Origin: an uncultured Flavobacteriaceae bacterium | Lineage (GTDB): Bacteria; Bacteroidota; Bacteroidia; Flavobacteriales; Flavobacteriaceae | Assembly (NCBI GenBank): GCA_947497145.1 | Contig: CANMFQ010000011.1 | Location: 62,001-126,000 of the forward strand | DNA length: 64,000 nucleotides | Direction: 5' to 3' | Part shown: positions 45,387 through 55,697 of the stretch, piece after piece | Position numbering within the stretch: the stretch's first letter is position 1 | Layout: the number at the start of each line of letters is the position of its first letter | Translations under genes and position numbers: made by a program | The notes under the pieces: model-generated | Databases searched by the model: none | Told to the model about the DNA's origin: nothing | The model's input: only the letters and a program-made list of their open reading frames with translations

Positions 45387-47936
45387 ATGGACGACAATTT
45401 TTCCCCAAGAGTTAAAGATGTAATTGCTTTTAGTAAAGAAGAAGCGCTAAGGTTGGGTCATGATTTTATTGGCACCGAGCATTTAATGCTTGGATTATTG
45501 CGAGATGGAAATGGCAAAGCCATTAGTATTCTTGATGCATTAGACGTTGATTTAGATCACCTAAGGCGAAAAGTGGAAATTCTTAGCCCCTCAAATCCTA
45601 ATCCTATTAGGGTTCAAAAGGACAAAAAGAACTTACATTTAACGCGTCAGGCAGAGCGTGCGCTAAAAACAACTTTTTTAGAAGCTAAACTTTTTCAAAG
45701 TTCTTCAATAAACACGGCACACCTTTTACTATGCATTTTAAGAAACGAAAACGACCCTACTACTAAGCTGCTACACAAATTAAAAGTAGATTATGATGGG
45801 GTTAAAGAACAATTCAAATTTATGATTACGAGTGATGATGACATGATAGATAGCCCTACTTCGGAATCTTTTCCTAACGAAAATGATGAACCGAATGAAG
45901 GCAAGGAAAGTACATTTGGTGGGGCTTCCAATCAAAAAAGTAACAAAAAATCAAAAACACCAGTACTAGATAATTTCGGGCGTGACCTTACAGCCATGGC
46001 TGAAGAAAACAAATTAGACCCTGTTGTGGGGCGTGAAAAAGAAATAGAAAGGGTTTCTCAAATATTAAGTAGACGAAAGAAAAACAACCCGCTTTTAATA
46101 GGTGAACCTGGTGTTGGTAAAAGTGCTATTGCCGAGGGACTTGCACTGCGCATTATAAACAAAAAAGTATCACGTATACTTTATGGAAAAAGAGTAGTCA
46201 CTTTAGATTTGGCTTCATTAGTTGCTGGTACAAAATACCGCGGACAGTTTGAAGAGCGTATGAAAGCCGTTATGAACGAGCTTGAAAAGAATGACGATGT
46301 CATTTTATTTATTGACGAAATTCATACCATTGTTGGTGCAGGCGGAGCTACCGGTAGCTTAGACGCATCTAACATGTTTAAACCTGCATTAGCGCGAGGT
46401 GAAATTCAATGTATTGGTGCAACCACCTTAGACGAGTACAGACAATACATAGAAAAAGATGGAGCCTTAGAGCGTCGTTTTCAAAAAGTTATTGTGGAGC
46501 CTACTTCGGTAACAGAAACTATTGAAATACTTCAAAACATTAAAGCTAAGTATGAAGACCATCACAATGTGTCTTATACAGACGAAGCAATAATAGCATG
46601 TGTTAAGCTCACAAACAGATATATGACCGATAGGTTTTTACCAGACAAAGCCATTGATGCTTTGGATGAGGCTGGCTCAAGAGTTCACATTGTTAATATG
46701 GATGTTCCAAAACAGATCGTTGAACTTGAGAAAAAGCTAGAAGATGTTCGCGAATTAAAAAACAGTGTTGTTAAAAAGCAGCGTTATGAAGAAGCCGCAA
46801 AACTTCGCGATGACGAAAAAAGACTTGAAAAAGACTTAGCTTTAGCGCAAGCAAAATGGGAAGATGATAGCAAGCTACATAAAGAAACCGTTAGCGAAGA
46901 CAACGTTGCAGATGTGGTTTCAATGATGAGCGGCATACCGGTTAACCGAATAGCTCAAACCGAAAGTAATAAACTTGCTGAATTACCAGAACTTATAAAA
47001 GCCAATGTTATTGGTCAAGATGAAGCTGTTGCAAAAGTTGCTAAGGCTATACAACGAAATAGAGCGGGACTAAAAGACCCCAACAAACCTATTGGTTCAT
47101 TTATATTCTTAGGACAAACTGGAGTTGGTAAAACGCAGCTCGCTAAAGTACTTGCCAAAGAACTTTTTGACTCTGAAGAAGCCCTCATTCGTATTGATAT
47201 GAGTGAGTACATGGAAAAATTTGCTATTTCTCGCCTAGTAGGAGCGCCTCCAGGATACGTAGGATATGAAGAAGGTGGTCAACTTACCGAAAAAGTACGT
47301 CGCAAGCCCTATTCTGTAATTTTATTAGATGAAGTTGAAAAAGCGCACCCAGACGTGTTTAATATGCTGCTTCAAGTTTTAGATGATGGCTACCTAACCG
47401 ACAGTCTTGGAAGAAAAATAGATTTTAGAAATTCTATTATCATCATGACCTCAAATATAGGAGCAAGACAATTAAAAGATTTTGGACAAGGTGTAGGTTT
47501 TGGCACTTCGGCTAAAAAATCGCAGGCAGATGCGCATCAAAAAGGCGTTATTGAAAATGCCCTTAAAAAAGCATTTGCACCAGAGTTCTTAAACCGTATT
47601 GATGACGTTATTGTATTTAACGCTTTAGAAAGAGAAGATATTCATAAAATCATTGACATAGAACTTTCTAAACTGTTTGCTAGGATAAAAGACATCGGTT
47701 ACAATTTAAATCTTACGGTGGAAGCTAAAGACTATATTGCCGAAAAAGGATTTGACAAACAATATGGTGCAAGACCACTTAAAAGAGCTATTCAAAAATA
47801 TATTGAAGATGCACTTGCTGAGGAAATTGTAAATTCTAAACTCGAAGAGGGTGACAGTATTTTTATGGACTTAGACAAGAAAAAAGAAGAACTTACTATA
47901 GAAATTAAGAAGTCGACAAAATCGTCAGAAGCTTAA
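45387..47936 (+). CDS. clpC: ATP-dependent Clp protease ATP-binding subunit ClpC
   Basis: 849 residues. The N-terminal double Clp-N domain (about 1-150) has [23 protein letters not shown]-1 carries the Walker [14 protein letters not shown] and Walker [14 protein letters not shown]. The middle region contains a UVR-like [23 protein letters not shown]-2 carries [13 protein letters not shown] and [20 protein letters not shown]. It unfolds proteins for ClpP. The ATG at 45387 gives the usual start ([11 protein letters not shown]). A strong terminator follows. Confidence 0.97.
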   Translation: MDDNFSPRVKDVIAFSKEEALRLGHDFIGTEHLMLGLLRDGNGKAISILDALDVDLDHLRRKVEILSPSNPNPIRVQKDKKNLHLTRQAERALKTTFLEAKLFQSSSINTAHLLLCILRNENDPTTKLLHKLKVDYDGVKEQFKFMITSDDDMIDSPTSESFPNENDEPNEGKESTFGGASNQKSNKKSKTPVLDNFGRDLTAMAEENKLDPVVGREKEIERVSQILSRRKKNNPLLIGEPGVGKSAIAEGLALRIINKKVSRILYGKRVVTLDLASLVAGTKYRGQFEERMKAVMNELEKNDDVILFIDEIHTIVGAGGATGSLDASNMFKPALARGEIQCIGATTLDEYRQYIEKDGALERRFQKVIVEPTSVTETIEILQNIKAKYEDHHNVSYTDEAIIACVKLTNRYMTDRFLPDKAIDALDEAGSRVHIVNMDVPKQIVELEKKLEDVRELKNSVVKKQRYEEAAKLRDDEKRLEKDLALAQAKWEDDSKLHKETVSEDNVADVVSMMSGIPVNRIAQTESNKLAELPELIKANVIGQDEAVAKVAKAIQRNRAGLKDPNKPIGSFIFLGQTGVGKTQLAKVLAKELFDSEEALIRIDMSEYMEKFAISRLVGAPPGYVGYEEGGQLTEKVRRKPYSVILLDEVEKAHPDVFNMLLQVLDDGYLTDSLGRKIDFRNSIIIMTSNIGARQLKDFGQGVGFGTSAKKSQADAHQKGVIENALKKAFAPEFLNRIDDVIVFNALEREDIHKIIDIELSKLFARIKDIGYNLNLTVEAKDYIAEKGFDKQYGARPLKRAIQKYIEDALAEEIVNSKLEEGDSIFMDLDKKKEELTIEIKKSTKSSEA

Positions 47937-47957
47937 TTATCAGTAAGAAATAACAAC

Positions 47958-47990
47958 AAAAGGAGTCTTTTTTAGAGACTCCTTTTTTTT
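47958..47990 (+). terminator. Rho-independent terminator of clpC
   Basis: 11-bp stem AAAAGGAGTCT / AGACTCCTTTT followed by a further T run, 22 bp after the clpC stop. Confidence 0.9.
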
Positions 47991-48138
47991 TGCGGAAAAT
48001 TGTAAAAACCAAAAATAAAATTACATTTAAATACATTATTCGTGATATACACGATAATTACGCTATTCGTCTATTATTTTTCCAATTGACTGCCTGTCAA
48101 TCTATTTTCGTGTCAGAACGCTATTAAGATCCATCAAA

Positions 48139-48534
48139 ATGAAAATTAGACAAACCAAAAAAACCATCATAGTAAAAGAATACCATCTAGAAATTGGCAG
48201 CATACAAGTTTATGATAATTACATGATATCTCAATTTGAAGAAGGGGCGACATTAACCCTCGAAAGAGCGTATCAAATTATAGGTATTGCAGAAATTCAT
48301 TTTAGAAATAAAAATTTTGGCTTTATCAGTTTACGCAAACACTCTTCAGCAGTTGACCCAACCGTATACACCTATCTTAGAGAATTAGAAAATTTAAAAG
48401 CTTTGGCTATTGTTTCTGTAAAAGAAATTGATATGCATAATTTCAAAGTAGAAAAATTGTTTTATAAAAAACCAATGAAATTCTTTATTCAATTTGAAAA
48501 TGCCTTGGTTTGGGTTAAGCGACGAGTACGATAA
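48139..48534 (+). CDS. uncharacterised 131-residue protein
   Basis: Small basic protein without signal or membrane segment. The pattern (SIQVYDNYMISQFEEGATLT, FRNKNFGFISLRKHSSAVDP, YTYLRELENLKALAIVSVKE) suggests a STAS/SpoIIAA-like alpha-beta fold, but no catalytic or phospho-site is clear. Single gene with its own terminator. Confidence 0.75.
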   Translation: MKIRQTKKTIIVKEYHLEIGSIQVYDNYMISQFEEGATLTLERAYQIIGIAEIHFRNKNFGFISLRKHSSAVDPTVYTYLRELENLKALAIVSVKEIDMHNFKVEKLFYKKPMKFFIQFENALVWVKRRVR

Positions 48535-48538
48535 CTAT

Positions 48539-48567
48539 AAAAAAGCGAGGTCATCCCCCGCTTTTTT
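48539..48567. terminator. bidirectional hairpin terminator
   Basis: Stem AAAAGCG / CGCTTTT extended by GG/CC after one mismatch, with A and T runs on the two sides. It lies between the 131-residue gene and the convergent nnr gene. Confidence 0.8.
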
Positions 48568-48634
48568 ATCTATACCTTTTTTTACAATTTGTTTTTCTCC
48601 CCTATTTTCAAACATACTAGCACATCCTTTAAAA

Positions 48635-50176
48635 TTACTCAGCCGACGCTTCCTCCACCTCAGGCTGCTCAGGCACTTGAAACAAGTCTATAAAAGCTTT
48701 TCCTATATTTTCAATAATTCTTGAAGCCGTTAAGGCTTGATACCCTGTTTCTTCTACTGCAATATCTCCAGCACGACCGTGCAGATATACGCCGAAAATT
48801 GCAGCCTCAAGAGGCGCATACTTTTGTGCAACGAGAGCACTAATCACACCTGTTAAAGCATCTCCACTTCCTCCTGTTGCCATACCAGGATTGCCTGTAG
48901 TATTAATATACCCTTTATCTTTATAAATTGTGACCGTATTTGCTCCTTTAATCACAACAATACAATTGTACTTTTTAGAAAACGCTTTCGCCTTGGCAAG
49001 TTTATCAAAATCATCCTTCCATTTCCCTATAAGACGTTCTAACTCCTTGGGGTGTGGCGTTAAAATTGATTGTTCAGGAAGCTTCTCAAGCCACGCTTTG
49101 TTTTCTGATAGTATATTTAATCCATCAGCATCAACAATCAAAGGAGTTTTGTTTTTTCTCAAAAACTGACCAAACGCCTTGGTCGCTGCCACACCTGTTC
49201 CTAACCCCATTCCTATACCTATTATAGTAGGCGTACAATCAAAAGCTATTTCAGCAATCTCATTTTCGCCATTGGTTATCACCATTGCTTCAGGTAATGC
49301 CGTTTGCAAGGGCGTATAACCTACCTCTGGAACATAAGCCGTTACCAAACCAACACCTGTATGCAAGCATGCTCTTGCTGCTAAGAGCACAGCCCCTATT
49401 TTACCCTTAGTACCCCCAACAATTAAAGCATGACCATAGGTACCTTTATGCGTAAATTTTTCACGAGGTATATAATAAGGTAACACTTCCTGTTTTCCTA
49501 TCAGCTCATATTCGGTTTCTGCCTCCATCAAATACTCCCTATCTAACCCAATATCCAAAACTTCCCATTGATTACTATACACCCCAGTCTGAGGTAGAAA
49601 AAACACTAACTTGGGTGCTTGAAAACTCAACACATAATTCGACCTTATCGCAGCATTTTCACCAACAGGAAGCTGATTAGTAAATAACCCCGAAGAAATA
49701 TCAACCGAAAGAATAAAAGCCTCCGTTTTATGAAGGTGACCTATCAATTCCTTTACCCAAGCATCAGGCGCACGGTTTAAGCCAATACCAAAAATAGCAT
49801 CTACAATAACATCATCTCTACCAATTTCAGGCAATATACTATCAGCATCTAAAAACTCTGGCCATATCTTGCGGTCTTTCAATCGATCCAAATTAGTTAA
49901 AAAATCTTTCGACCTTTTTTTGCTATAATTTACTACATACACATCAATATTATAACCATGTTCTTGCAAATGACGGGCAAGTGCAATACCATCACCACCA
50001 TTATTACCAATACCACAAAACAAGTGAATTTTAACTTGCGCCCCTTGCATGCGCATGTGAATCCAATTAAAAATTTGAACAGCCGCCCGTTCCATCAAGG
50101 CATCGCTAGTAATATGTTGTTTTTCAATGGTAACTTTATCAGCAGCGTACACCTGCTCTGCGCTATAAATTTTCAT
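48635..50176 (-). CDS. nnr: bifunctional NAD(P)H-hydrate epimerase / ADP-dependent dehydratase
   Basis: 513 residues, repairing hydrated NAD(P)H. The N-terminal YjeF/NnrE epimerase domain (about 1-215) has FCGIGNNGGDGIALARHL and VDAIFGIGLNRAPD. The C-terminal NnrD dehydratase domain (about 225-500, ribokinase-like) has THKGTYGHALIVGGTKGKIG, VDADGLNIL, LTPHPKELERLIG and the ADP-site NPGMATGGSGDALTGVI. The fused form is the usual one in bacteria. Cytosolic, single gene. Confidence 0.96.
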   Translation of the reverse strand: MKIYSAEQVYAADKVTIEKQHITSDALMERAAVQIFNWIHMRMQGAQVKIHLFCGIGNNGGDGIALARHLQEHGYNIDVYVVNYSKKRSKDFLTNLDRLKDRKIWPEFLDADSILPEIGRDDVIVDAIFGIGLNRAPDAWVKELIGHLHKTEAFILSVDISSGLFTNQLPVGENAAIRSNYVLSFQAPKLVFFLPQTGVYSNQWEVLDIGLDREYLMEAETEYELIGKQEVLPYYIPREKFTHKGTYGHALIVGGTKGKIGAVLLAARACLHTGVGLVTAYVPEVGYTPLQTALPEAMVITNGENEIAEIAFDCTPTIIGIGMGLGTGVAATKAFGQFLRKNKTPLIVDADGLNILSENKAWLEKLPEQSILTPHPKELERLIGKWKDDFDKLAKAKAFSKKYNCIVVIKGANTVTIYKDKGYINTTGNPGMATGGSGDALTGVISALVAQKYAPLEAAIFGVYLHGRAGDIAVEETGYQALTASRIIENIGKAFIDLFQVPEQPEVEEASAE

Positions 50177-50392
50177 TTATTATTGTTTTTATTATAATTA
50201 CGTAATCAACTCATCTTGACTTTTTCGTTTACCCGTAAACAAAAAGTCAACACGAATTCAGGGTAAACATCACAATTCGTTGTAAATTAAAAATGCATAT
50301 TTCTTATTATCTACCAAATACCATATTCCTACTCAATAATTAATAACAGAGTTAGGTATTTAGTAATGAATCTGCAAAAATTTTACAGAACG

Positions 50393-50423
50393 TTTGATTA
50401 AAAACTCAAAAGTACTACTTTTG
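50393..50423 (+). promoter_or_regulatory. promoter of the thr operon (Bacteroidota sigma type)
   Basis: TTTG (50393-50396), a 19-bp spacer, then TACTTTTG (50416-50423), an exact match to the TTTG-N19-TAnnTTTG Bacteroidota promoter pattern. It lies 30 bp before the leader-peptide ATG. Confidence 0.75.
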
Positions 50424-50453
50424 ATACTTTAATAATATCAGGTTACAAACAAC

Positions 50454-50528
50454 ATGATGATTACAAGACTTTTTTATATAACTAATAGCTGCATAGCTAC
50501 TACTGCCACTACAACCCCTTTGGGGTAA
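50454..50528 (+). CDS. thrL: threonine operon leader peptide
   Basis: 24-codon ORF with a run of regulatory codons: I-A-T-T-A-T-T-T then P-L-G and TAA. Seven of 24 codons are Thr and three are Ile, the two end products that classically control this pathway by attenuation. It sits 30 bp after a good promoter and 72 bp before thrA. It is the Bacteroidota counterpart, by logic, of enterobacterial ThrL; sequence homology is not claimed. Confidence 0.8.
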   Translation: MMITRLFYITNSCIATTATTTPLG

Positions 50529-50573
50529 GCTATTATATATCATCTATTTTGTTTTGCCTTTTTGGCAGTTTTC
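50483..50573 (+). promoter_or_regulatory. transcription attenuator of the thr operon
   Basis: Mutually exclusive pairings are visible. A hairpin over the leader ORF pairs TAATAGCT (50483-50490) with AGCTATTA (50528-50535) and encloses ACCCC-TTT-GGGGT (50514-50526). ACTGCCA in the Thr codon run (50502-50508) can pair with TGGCAGT (50563-50569). The latter is also the 3' arm of the small terminator TGCC-TTTTT-GGCA (50555-50567), which is followed by GTTTTC. Ribosome position on the Thr codons would decide which forms. The terminator stem is short, so its strength is uncertain. Confidence 0.6.
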
Positions 50574-50600
50574 TCATATACACCTTAATACTTAATTGAC

Positions 50601-53045
50601 ATGCAAGTCTTAAAATTCGGAGGCACCTCTGTTGCTAACGCCAAAAATATCACTTTAGTAAAAAATATCGTTTCAAATAATAAAACGGATAGCACCGTTG
50701 TGGTGGTTTCTGCCTTTGGAGGAGTTACCGATGTATTACTAAACATTGCGACACTCGCTTCAAAACAAGATGTTGCCTACAAATCGTTACTCAAAGAAAT
50801 TGAAAATAGGCATTTAGACACCGTCAAAGAACTGATTACCATACATGGTCAAAGTCAGGTATTGAGTAAGGTTAAAAGTGATATTAACACTTTAGAAAAT
50901 TTACTGGAGGGCGCCTTTTTAATTGGAGAAATCACCCCTCAATTATCTGACAAAATAGTGAGTTATGGAGAACTGCTCTCTTCCTATATCATTAGTGAGT
51001 ATTTTGCCCAACAAGGTTTAGATGCAACACTAGCCAATAGCCGAGAACTTATAAAAACAGATGCTGTTAACGGTAAGGTTGCGGTTAATTTTGACACTAC
51101 TTACAGCAACATAAAAAACTACTTTGATGCGATTTCAAATAGGGTAATTGTTGCTCCTGGTTTTATATCATCTTCAGAAAATGGTAACCCTACCACCCTT
51201 GGGCGTGGTGGCTCTGACTATACGGCGGCTATTTTTGCTGCCGCTATGAATGTTGCTATTTTAGAAATATGGACTGATGTAAGTGGTATGTATACAGCGA
51301 ATCCAAAATTGGTGAAACAAGCAAAACCAATACCTCATATTTCTTACGAGGAAGCCATGGAATTATCACATTTTGGCGCAAAAGTACTTTACCCACCTAC
51401 TATACAACCGGTATTATCAAAAGGCATTTCTATTGTCATAAAAAATACCTTTCAACCAGAAAGTGCTGGTACGCTTATCACCAAAAATAAAAACGACAAA
51501 GGTAAAACGGTTAGGGGTATAAGCCATGTAGAGAACATGGCCTTACTTTCTTTAGAAGGCCCTGGTATGGTAGGTATACCAGGAATTTCCAAACGCTTTT
51601 TCGAAGTCCTTTCCCAAGCCGAGATTAGTGTTGTATTAATTACGCAAGCCTCCTCTGAACATTCTATCTGTGTTGGAATTGCGGCAGATAATATTGAAAA
51701 AGCAATTCACATCGTAAACACTGCTTTTGAATATGAGATAGAACGCGGAAAAATTAAGCCCGTTATTGCCGAAAAAGACCTATCTATAATTGCCCTAGTA
51801 GGCGACAATATGAAAAGTCATCAAGGACTTAGCGGTAAAATGTTTAGTACCCTAGGAAAAAACAATGTCAATATTCGTGCTATTGCCCAAGGTGCTTCAG
51901 AGCGTAATATTTCAGCGGTTATTAAAGACGAGGATGTAAAAAAAGCCTTGAATGCCTTACATGAAGAATTTTTTGAAGAAAACATCAAACAACTAAACCT
52001 TTTTGTTATGGGAGTTGGTAATGTGGGTTCTAAATTCTTAAATCAAATATATCAGCAAAAAAAATACCTCAAAGACAATCTGAAACTAAATATACGGGTC
52101 ATCGGTTTATCTAATTCTAGAACCATGGTTTTTGATGAAGATGGTATTTCATTAAAAAACTGGGAAGAGCGTTTATCAGCAGGAGAAACAGCTGATAAAA
52201 CTGGTTTTTTTAACCAGATAAATAAACTCAATTACCGCAATAGCATTTTTGTTGATAACACAGCCAGTAGTGAGGTATCAACTACCTATGCATCTTATTT
52301 AGAAAATAGCATTTCTATAGTAACCTGTAATAAAATTGCATGTTCATCAAACTACACTAACTATCAAAATTTAAAGAACTTGGCACGCACCTACAATGCG
52401 CCCTTTCTTTTTGAAACTAACGTGGGTGCTGGTTTACCTATTATTGACACCTTAAAACACTTAATTGCTTCAGGTGACAAAATTTTAAAAATTCAAGCTG
52501 TTTTATCAGGAAGTCTAAATTTTGTATTCAACAATTTTAATGACGCCACCACCTTTCATGATGTAGTAAAACAAGCCCAAGAAGAAGGCTATACCGAACC
52601 CGATCCAAAGATAGATTTAAGCGGTGTTGATGTCATGCGAAAAATTTTAATTTTAGCTCGTGAAAGTGGTAGCCAATTAGAGATTGAAGATATTAAAAAT
52701 AAATCTTTCTTACCCGAAGAAAGCCTCAATACGACCAATAATGCTGATTTTTTTGCTTCTCTAGTAAAACATGAACCTGCTTTTCAGAAATTATATTCCA
52801 ATGCAAAAGCCTCAGGAAGCAAATTAAAATATGTTGCTCAATTTGAAGATGGTAAAGCTAGCGTAGGGCTACAAGAAATTCCGAAAGGGCATGATTTTTA
52901 CAATCTTGAAGGCAGTGACAATATTGTTTTGTTTTACACCGAAAGATACCCCAATCAACCAATGATAATAAAAGGAGCAGGTGCAGGGGCTGATGTTACC
53001 GCTTCAGGTATCTTTGCTGATATCATTCGAATTGGTAATTTCTAA
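50601..53045 (+). CDS. thrA: bifunctional aspartate kinase / homoserine dehydrogenase I
   Basis: 814 residues. The aspartate kinase domain (about 1-290) starts VLKFGGTSVANAKN and has TLGRGGSDYTAAIFAAAM. ACT regulatory domains lie at about 310-465. The homoserine dehydrogenase domain (about 470-814) has the NAD(P) site LFVMGVGNVGSKFL and EEGYTEPDPKIDLSGVDVMR. It catalyses the first and third steps from aspartate to threonine, and the ACT domains suggest threonine feedback. First gene of thrABC, preceded by the leader peptide. Confidence 0.97.
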   Translation: MQVLKFGGTSVANAKNITLVKNIVSNNKTDSTVVVVSAFGGVTDVLLNIATLASKQDVAYKSLLKEIENRHLDTVKELITIHGQSQVLSKVKSDINTLENLLEGAFLIGEITPQLSDKIVSYGELLSSYIISEYFAQQGLDATLANSRELIKTDAVNGKVAVNFDTTYSNIKNYFDAISNRVIVAPGFISSSENGNPTTLGRGGSDYTAAIFAAAMNVAILEIWTDVSGMYTANPKLVKQAKPIPHISYEEAMELSHFGAKVLYPPTIQPVLSKGISIVIKNTFQPESAGTLITKNKNDKGKTVRGISHVENMALLSLEGPGMVGIPGISKRFFEVLSQAEISVVLITQASSEHSICVGIAADNIEKAIHIVNTAFEYEIERGKIKPVIAEKDLSIIALVGDNMKSHQGLSGKMFSTLGKNNVNIRAIAQGASERNISAVIKDEDVKKALNALHEEFFEENIKQLNLFVMGVGNVGSKFLNQIYQQKKYLKDNLKLNIRVIGLSNSRTMVFDEDGISLKNWEERLSAGETADKTGFFNQINKLNYRNSIFVDNTASSEVSTTYASYLENSISIVTCNKIACSSNYTNYQNLKNLARTYNAPFLFETNVGAGLPIIDTLKHLIASGDKILKIQAVLSGSLNFVFNNFNDATTFHDVVKQAQEEGYTEPDPKIDLSGVDVMRKILILARESGSQLEIEDIKNKSFLPEESLNTTNNADFFASLVKHEPAFQKLYSNAKASGSKLKYVAQFEDGKASVGLQEIPKGHDFYNLEGSDNIVLFYTERYPNQPMIIKGAGAGADVTASGIFADIIRIGNF

Positions 53046-53101
53046 ATACGGTAATTCAGTTGTAATTTTACGGCAACCCTTTAGATATAACATTAAATTA
53101 A

Positions 53102-54028
53102 ATGAAGAACGAATTAAAAATATTCTGCCCAGCAACCATCGCCAATATTTCTTGCGGATTTGATGTACTAGGTGTTGCTTTAGATGCTGTAGGTGATGAA
53201 ATGGTAATTCGAAAAACCGCTGAAAAAGGAATTCGAATCACCAAACTAGAAGGGCAAGACCTACCTACGGAAACCCTTCAAAATGTTGCTGGTGTTGCTG
53301 GTTTAGCGCTTTTAGCCGCTGGTGATTACGAGGGTGGTTTTGATATAGAAATATATAAAAAAATAAAAGCTGGTAGTGGTATTGGCAGTAGTGCAGCAAG
53401 TTCTACTGGCGCAGTTTGGGCAATGAACACCTTATTGGGCAATCCCTTTTCATCGCTAGAATTGGTGCAATTCGCCATGGAAGGTGAACGGCTAGCTAGT
53501 GGTGTTGCTCATGCTGATAATGTGGCTCCTGCCCTATTTGGTGGTTTTACACTTGTCCGAAGTTATGCCCCCTTAGATGTTATTTCTATTCCAAGTCCTG
53601 ATGCGTTGTACGCTACTGTTATTCACCCCCAAATTGAAGTGAAAACATCCGATTCTCGAAAAATTTTAAAAACAAATATCACCCTGCAAGACGGTATTAA
53701 GCAATGGGGTAATCTCGGTGGTTTGGTAGCCGGCTTATTCAAATCAGATTACGACTTAATAGGCAGGTCATTGGTAGACCATATTGTTGAGCCTATTCGT
53801 TCTATTTTAATTCCTGGTTTTGACCAGATAAAAAAAGTAGCCCTTGAAGCTGGCGCCTTAGGGTGTGGTATTTCAGGCTCTGGTCCTTCAATATTTTCCT
53901 TTAGCAAAGGAGAAGAAACGGCTGTAAAGGTTGGTGAAGCCATGAAAGAAGTATATCAAAAAATTGGCGTTAATTATGATGTTCACGTTTCAAAAATAAA
54001 CACAAAAGGAATCAAAATCATTGATTAA
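53102..54028 (+). CDS. thrB: homoserine kinase
   Basis: 308 residues, GHMP kinase family. The N-terminal segment CPATIANISCGFDVLGVALD and the ATP loop KAGSGIGSSAASSTGA are diagnostic. A C-terminal GHMP motif GALGCGISGSGPSIFSF is present. It phosphorylates homoserine for ThrC. It starts 56 bp after thrA and belongs to the same operon. Confidence 0.96.
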   Translation: MKNELKIFCPATIANISCGFDVLGVALDAVGDEMVIRKTAEKGIRITKLEGQDLPTETLQNVAGVAGLALLAAGDYEGGFDIEIYKKIKAGSGIGSSAASSTGAVWAMNTLLGNPFSSLELVQFAMEGERLASGVAHADNVAPALFGGFTLVRSYAPLDVISIPSPDALYATVIHPQIEVKTSDSRKILKTNITLQDGIKQWGNLGGLVAGLFKSDYDLIGRSLVDHIVEPIRSILIPGFDQIKKVALEAGALGCGISGSGPSIFSFSKGEETAVKVGEAMKEVYQKIGVNYDVHVSKINTKGIKIID

Positions 54029-54217
54029 GGTTACCGCGATTTGCATGGTATAAAATAAGACCTGAAAAATATATCATTAAAGAAGAGAAAATGAAATTGT
54101 ATGTAACCATCACTTTAATCTCCTCTATCAGACAATAACAAAAATTGAAGCTATTGCGATGATCATAAGTAATGACATAATAGCTAAAAACTAAAGTATT
54201 AATTCAAATTTATTCGT

Positions 54218-55528
54218 GTGAAATATTACAGCTTAAACCAAGAAGCCCCAAAAGTCTCATTTAAAGATGCCGTAATTAAGGGTATTGCACCAGACAAGGG
54301 ATTGTATTTTCCGGAAAGCATCACCCCCCTACCTGATTCTTTTTTTTCTAGCATAGAAGACCTATCAAACCAAGAAATTGCGTTCAACGCTATTCATCAA
54401 TTTGTTAGTGAAGAAATTTCAAATGAAAAGCTACGAGCGATTTTAAAAAACATGCTTGACTTCGATTTCCCTGTAGTAGCAATTGAAGAAAATATAGCCA
54501 CTCTAGAGCTTTTTCACGGCCCTACAATGGCCTTTAAAGATGTAGGCGCTCGATTTATGGCGCAGTGTTTAGGTCATTTCTCAGAAGGCGAAACAACCGA
54601 AGTAACTGTTTTGGTGGCTACCTCAGGTGATACTGGTGGCGCAGTTGCTAATGGCTTTTTGGGTGTAAAAGGAGTTAACGTTGTTATTCTATACCCTAGT
54701 GGAAAAGTAAGCGATATTCAAGAACGACAACTAACTACTCTAGGACAAAACATCACCGCTCTTGAAGTAGATGGTACTTTTGATGATTGCCAAAAAATGG
54801 TAAAAACCGCCTTTTTAGACCCTACGCTTTTAGCGAACCTGCAACTTACCTCAGCAAACTCAATCAATGTTGCCCGCTGGTTACCACAGTTATTTTACTT
54901 TTTATTCGCCTACAAACAGGCAAAATCACAAGGAAAAGAAATTGTTTTTTCTGTGCCAAGTGGTAATTTTGGCAATATTTGCGCGGGTATTGTAGCCCAA
55001 AAACTAGGCATGCCAGCAAAGCACTTTGTAGCAGCCACCAACGTGAATGATACAGTACCCCAATTTATGAAAACGGGAAAATATACACCAAAACCATCTA
55101 CAGCCACTATCTCTAATGCTATGGATGTGGGTGACCCCAGCAATTTTATTAGAATTCGACATTTATTTCAAGATAATTTTCAAAAATTATCAGAACACCT
55201 CTCTTCGTTTACTTTTTCTGATGATGAAACAAAACAAGCGATGAAAGCAATTTACAATACTTCAAACTACATTGCTGACCCTCATGGTGCAGTTGGCTAT
55301 TTGGGTTTAAAAAAATACCAAGAAAACAATCCTGATGTATATGGCATCTTTTTAGAAACTGCGCATCCTGTTAAATTTTTAGATGTTGTTGAAGAAACTA
55401 TTCCTGAGAAATTAGCTATTCCTGCTCAAATAAAAAAAGTGATGAATAAGGAAAAAAAATCTATAAAAATTGCGACCTATGAAGGGCTAAAAGATTTTTT
55501 GATGGGGAACGCTGGTGCTAAAAAATAA
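54218..55528 (+). CDS. thrC: threonine synthase
   Basis: 436 residues, a PLP enzyme making threonine from O-phosphohomoserine. The Schiff-base lysine is Lys107 in GPTMAFKDVGARFMAQ. The phosphate-binding stretches VATSGDTGGAVANGF and SVPSGNFGNICAG are present. The start is GTG at 54218 (preceded by TTATTC), with no nearby ATG. It lies 189 bp after thrB; that gap has no clear gene or strong terminator, so it is probably still in the operon. Confidence 0.96.
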   Translation: MKYYSLNQEAPKVSFKDAVIKGIAPDKGLYFPESITPLPDSFFSSIEDLSNQEIAFNAIHQFVSEEISNEKLRAILKNMLDFDFPVVAIEENIATLELFHGPTMAFKDVGARFMAQCLGHFSEGETTEVTVLVATSGDTGGAVANGFLGVKGVNVVILYPSGKVSDIQERQLTTLGQNITALEVDGTFDDCQKMVKTAFLDPTLLANLQLTSANSINVARWLPQLFYFLFAYKQAKSQGKEIVFSVPSGNFGNICAGIVAQKLGMPAKHFVAATNVNDTVPQFMKTGKYTPKPSTATISNAMDVGDPSNFIRIRHLFQDNFQKLSEHLSSFTFSDDETKQAMKAIYNTSNYIADPHGAVGYLGLKKYQENNPDVYGIFLETAHPVKFLDVVEETIPEKLAIPAQIKKVMNKEKKSIKIATYEGLKDFLMGNAGAKK

Positions 55529-55697
55529 AACCAGGTTACACACTAGCACAAGCCGCCCAATTTTAACAAGGTAAGATACGCTCGTCGTATTCACAAATCG
55601 ATAGATTTTATTTTTTAGGATTACGAAGGTTAAAATATATATAAAACGGGGTTTAAAAATGACATATACCTATGCTCTTTTTAAACCCCTTAATTTT

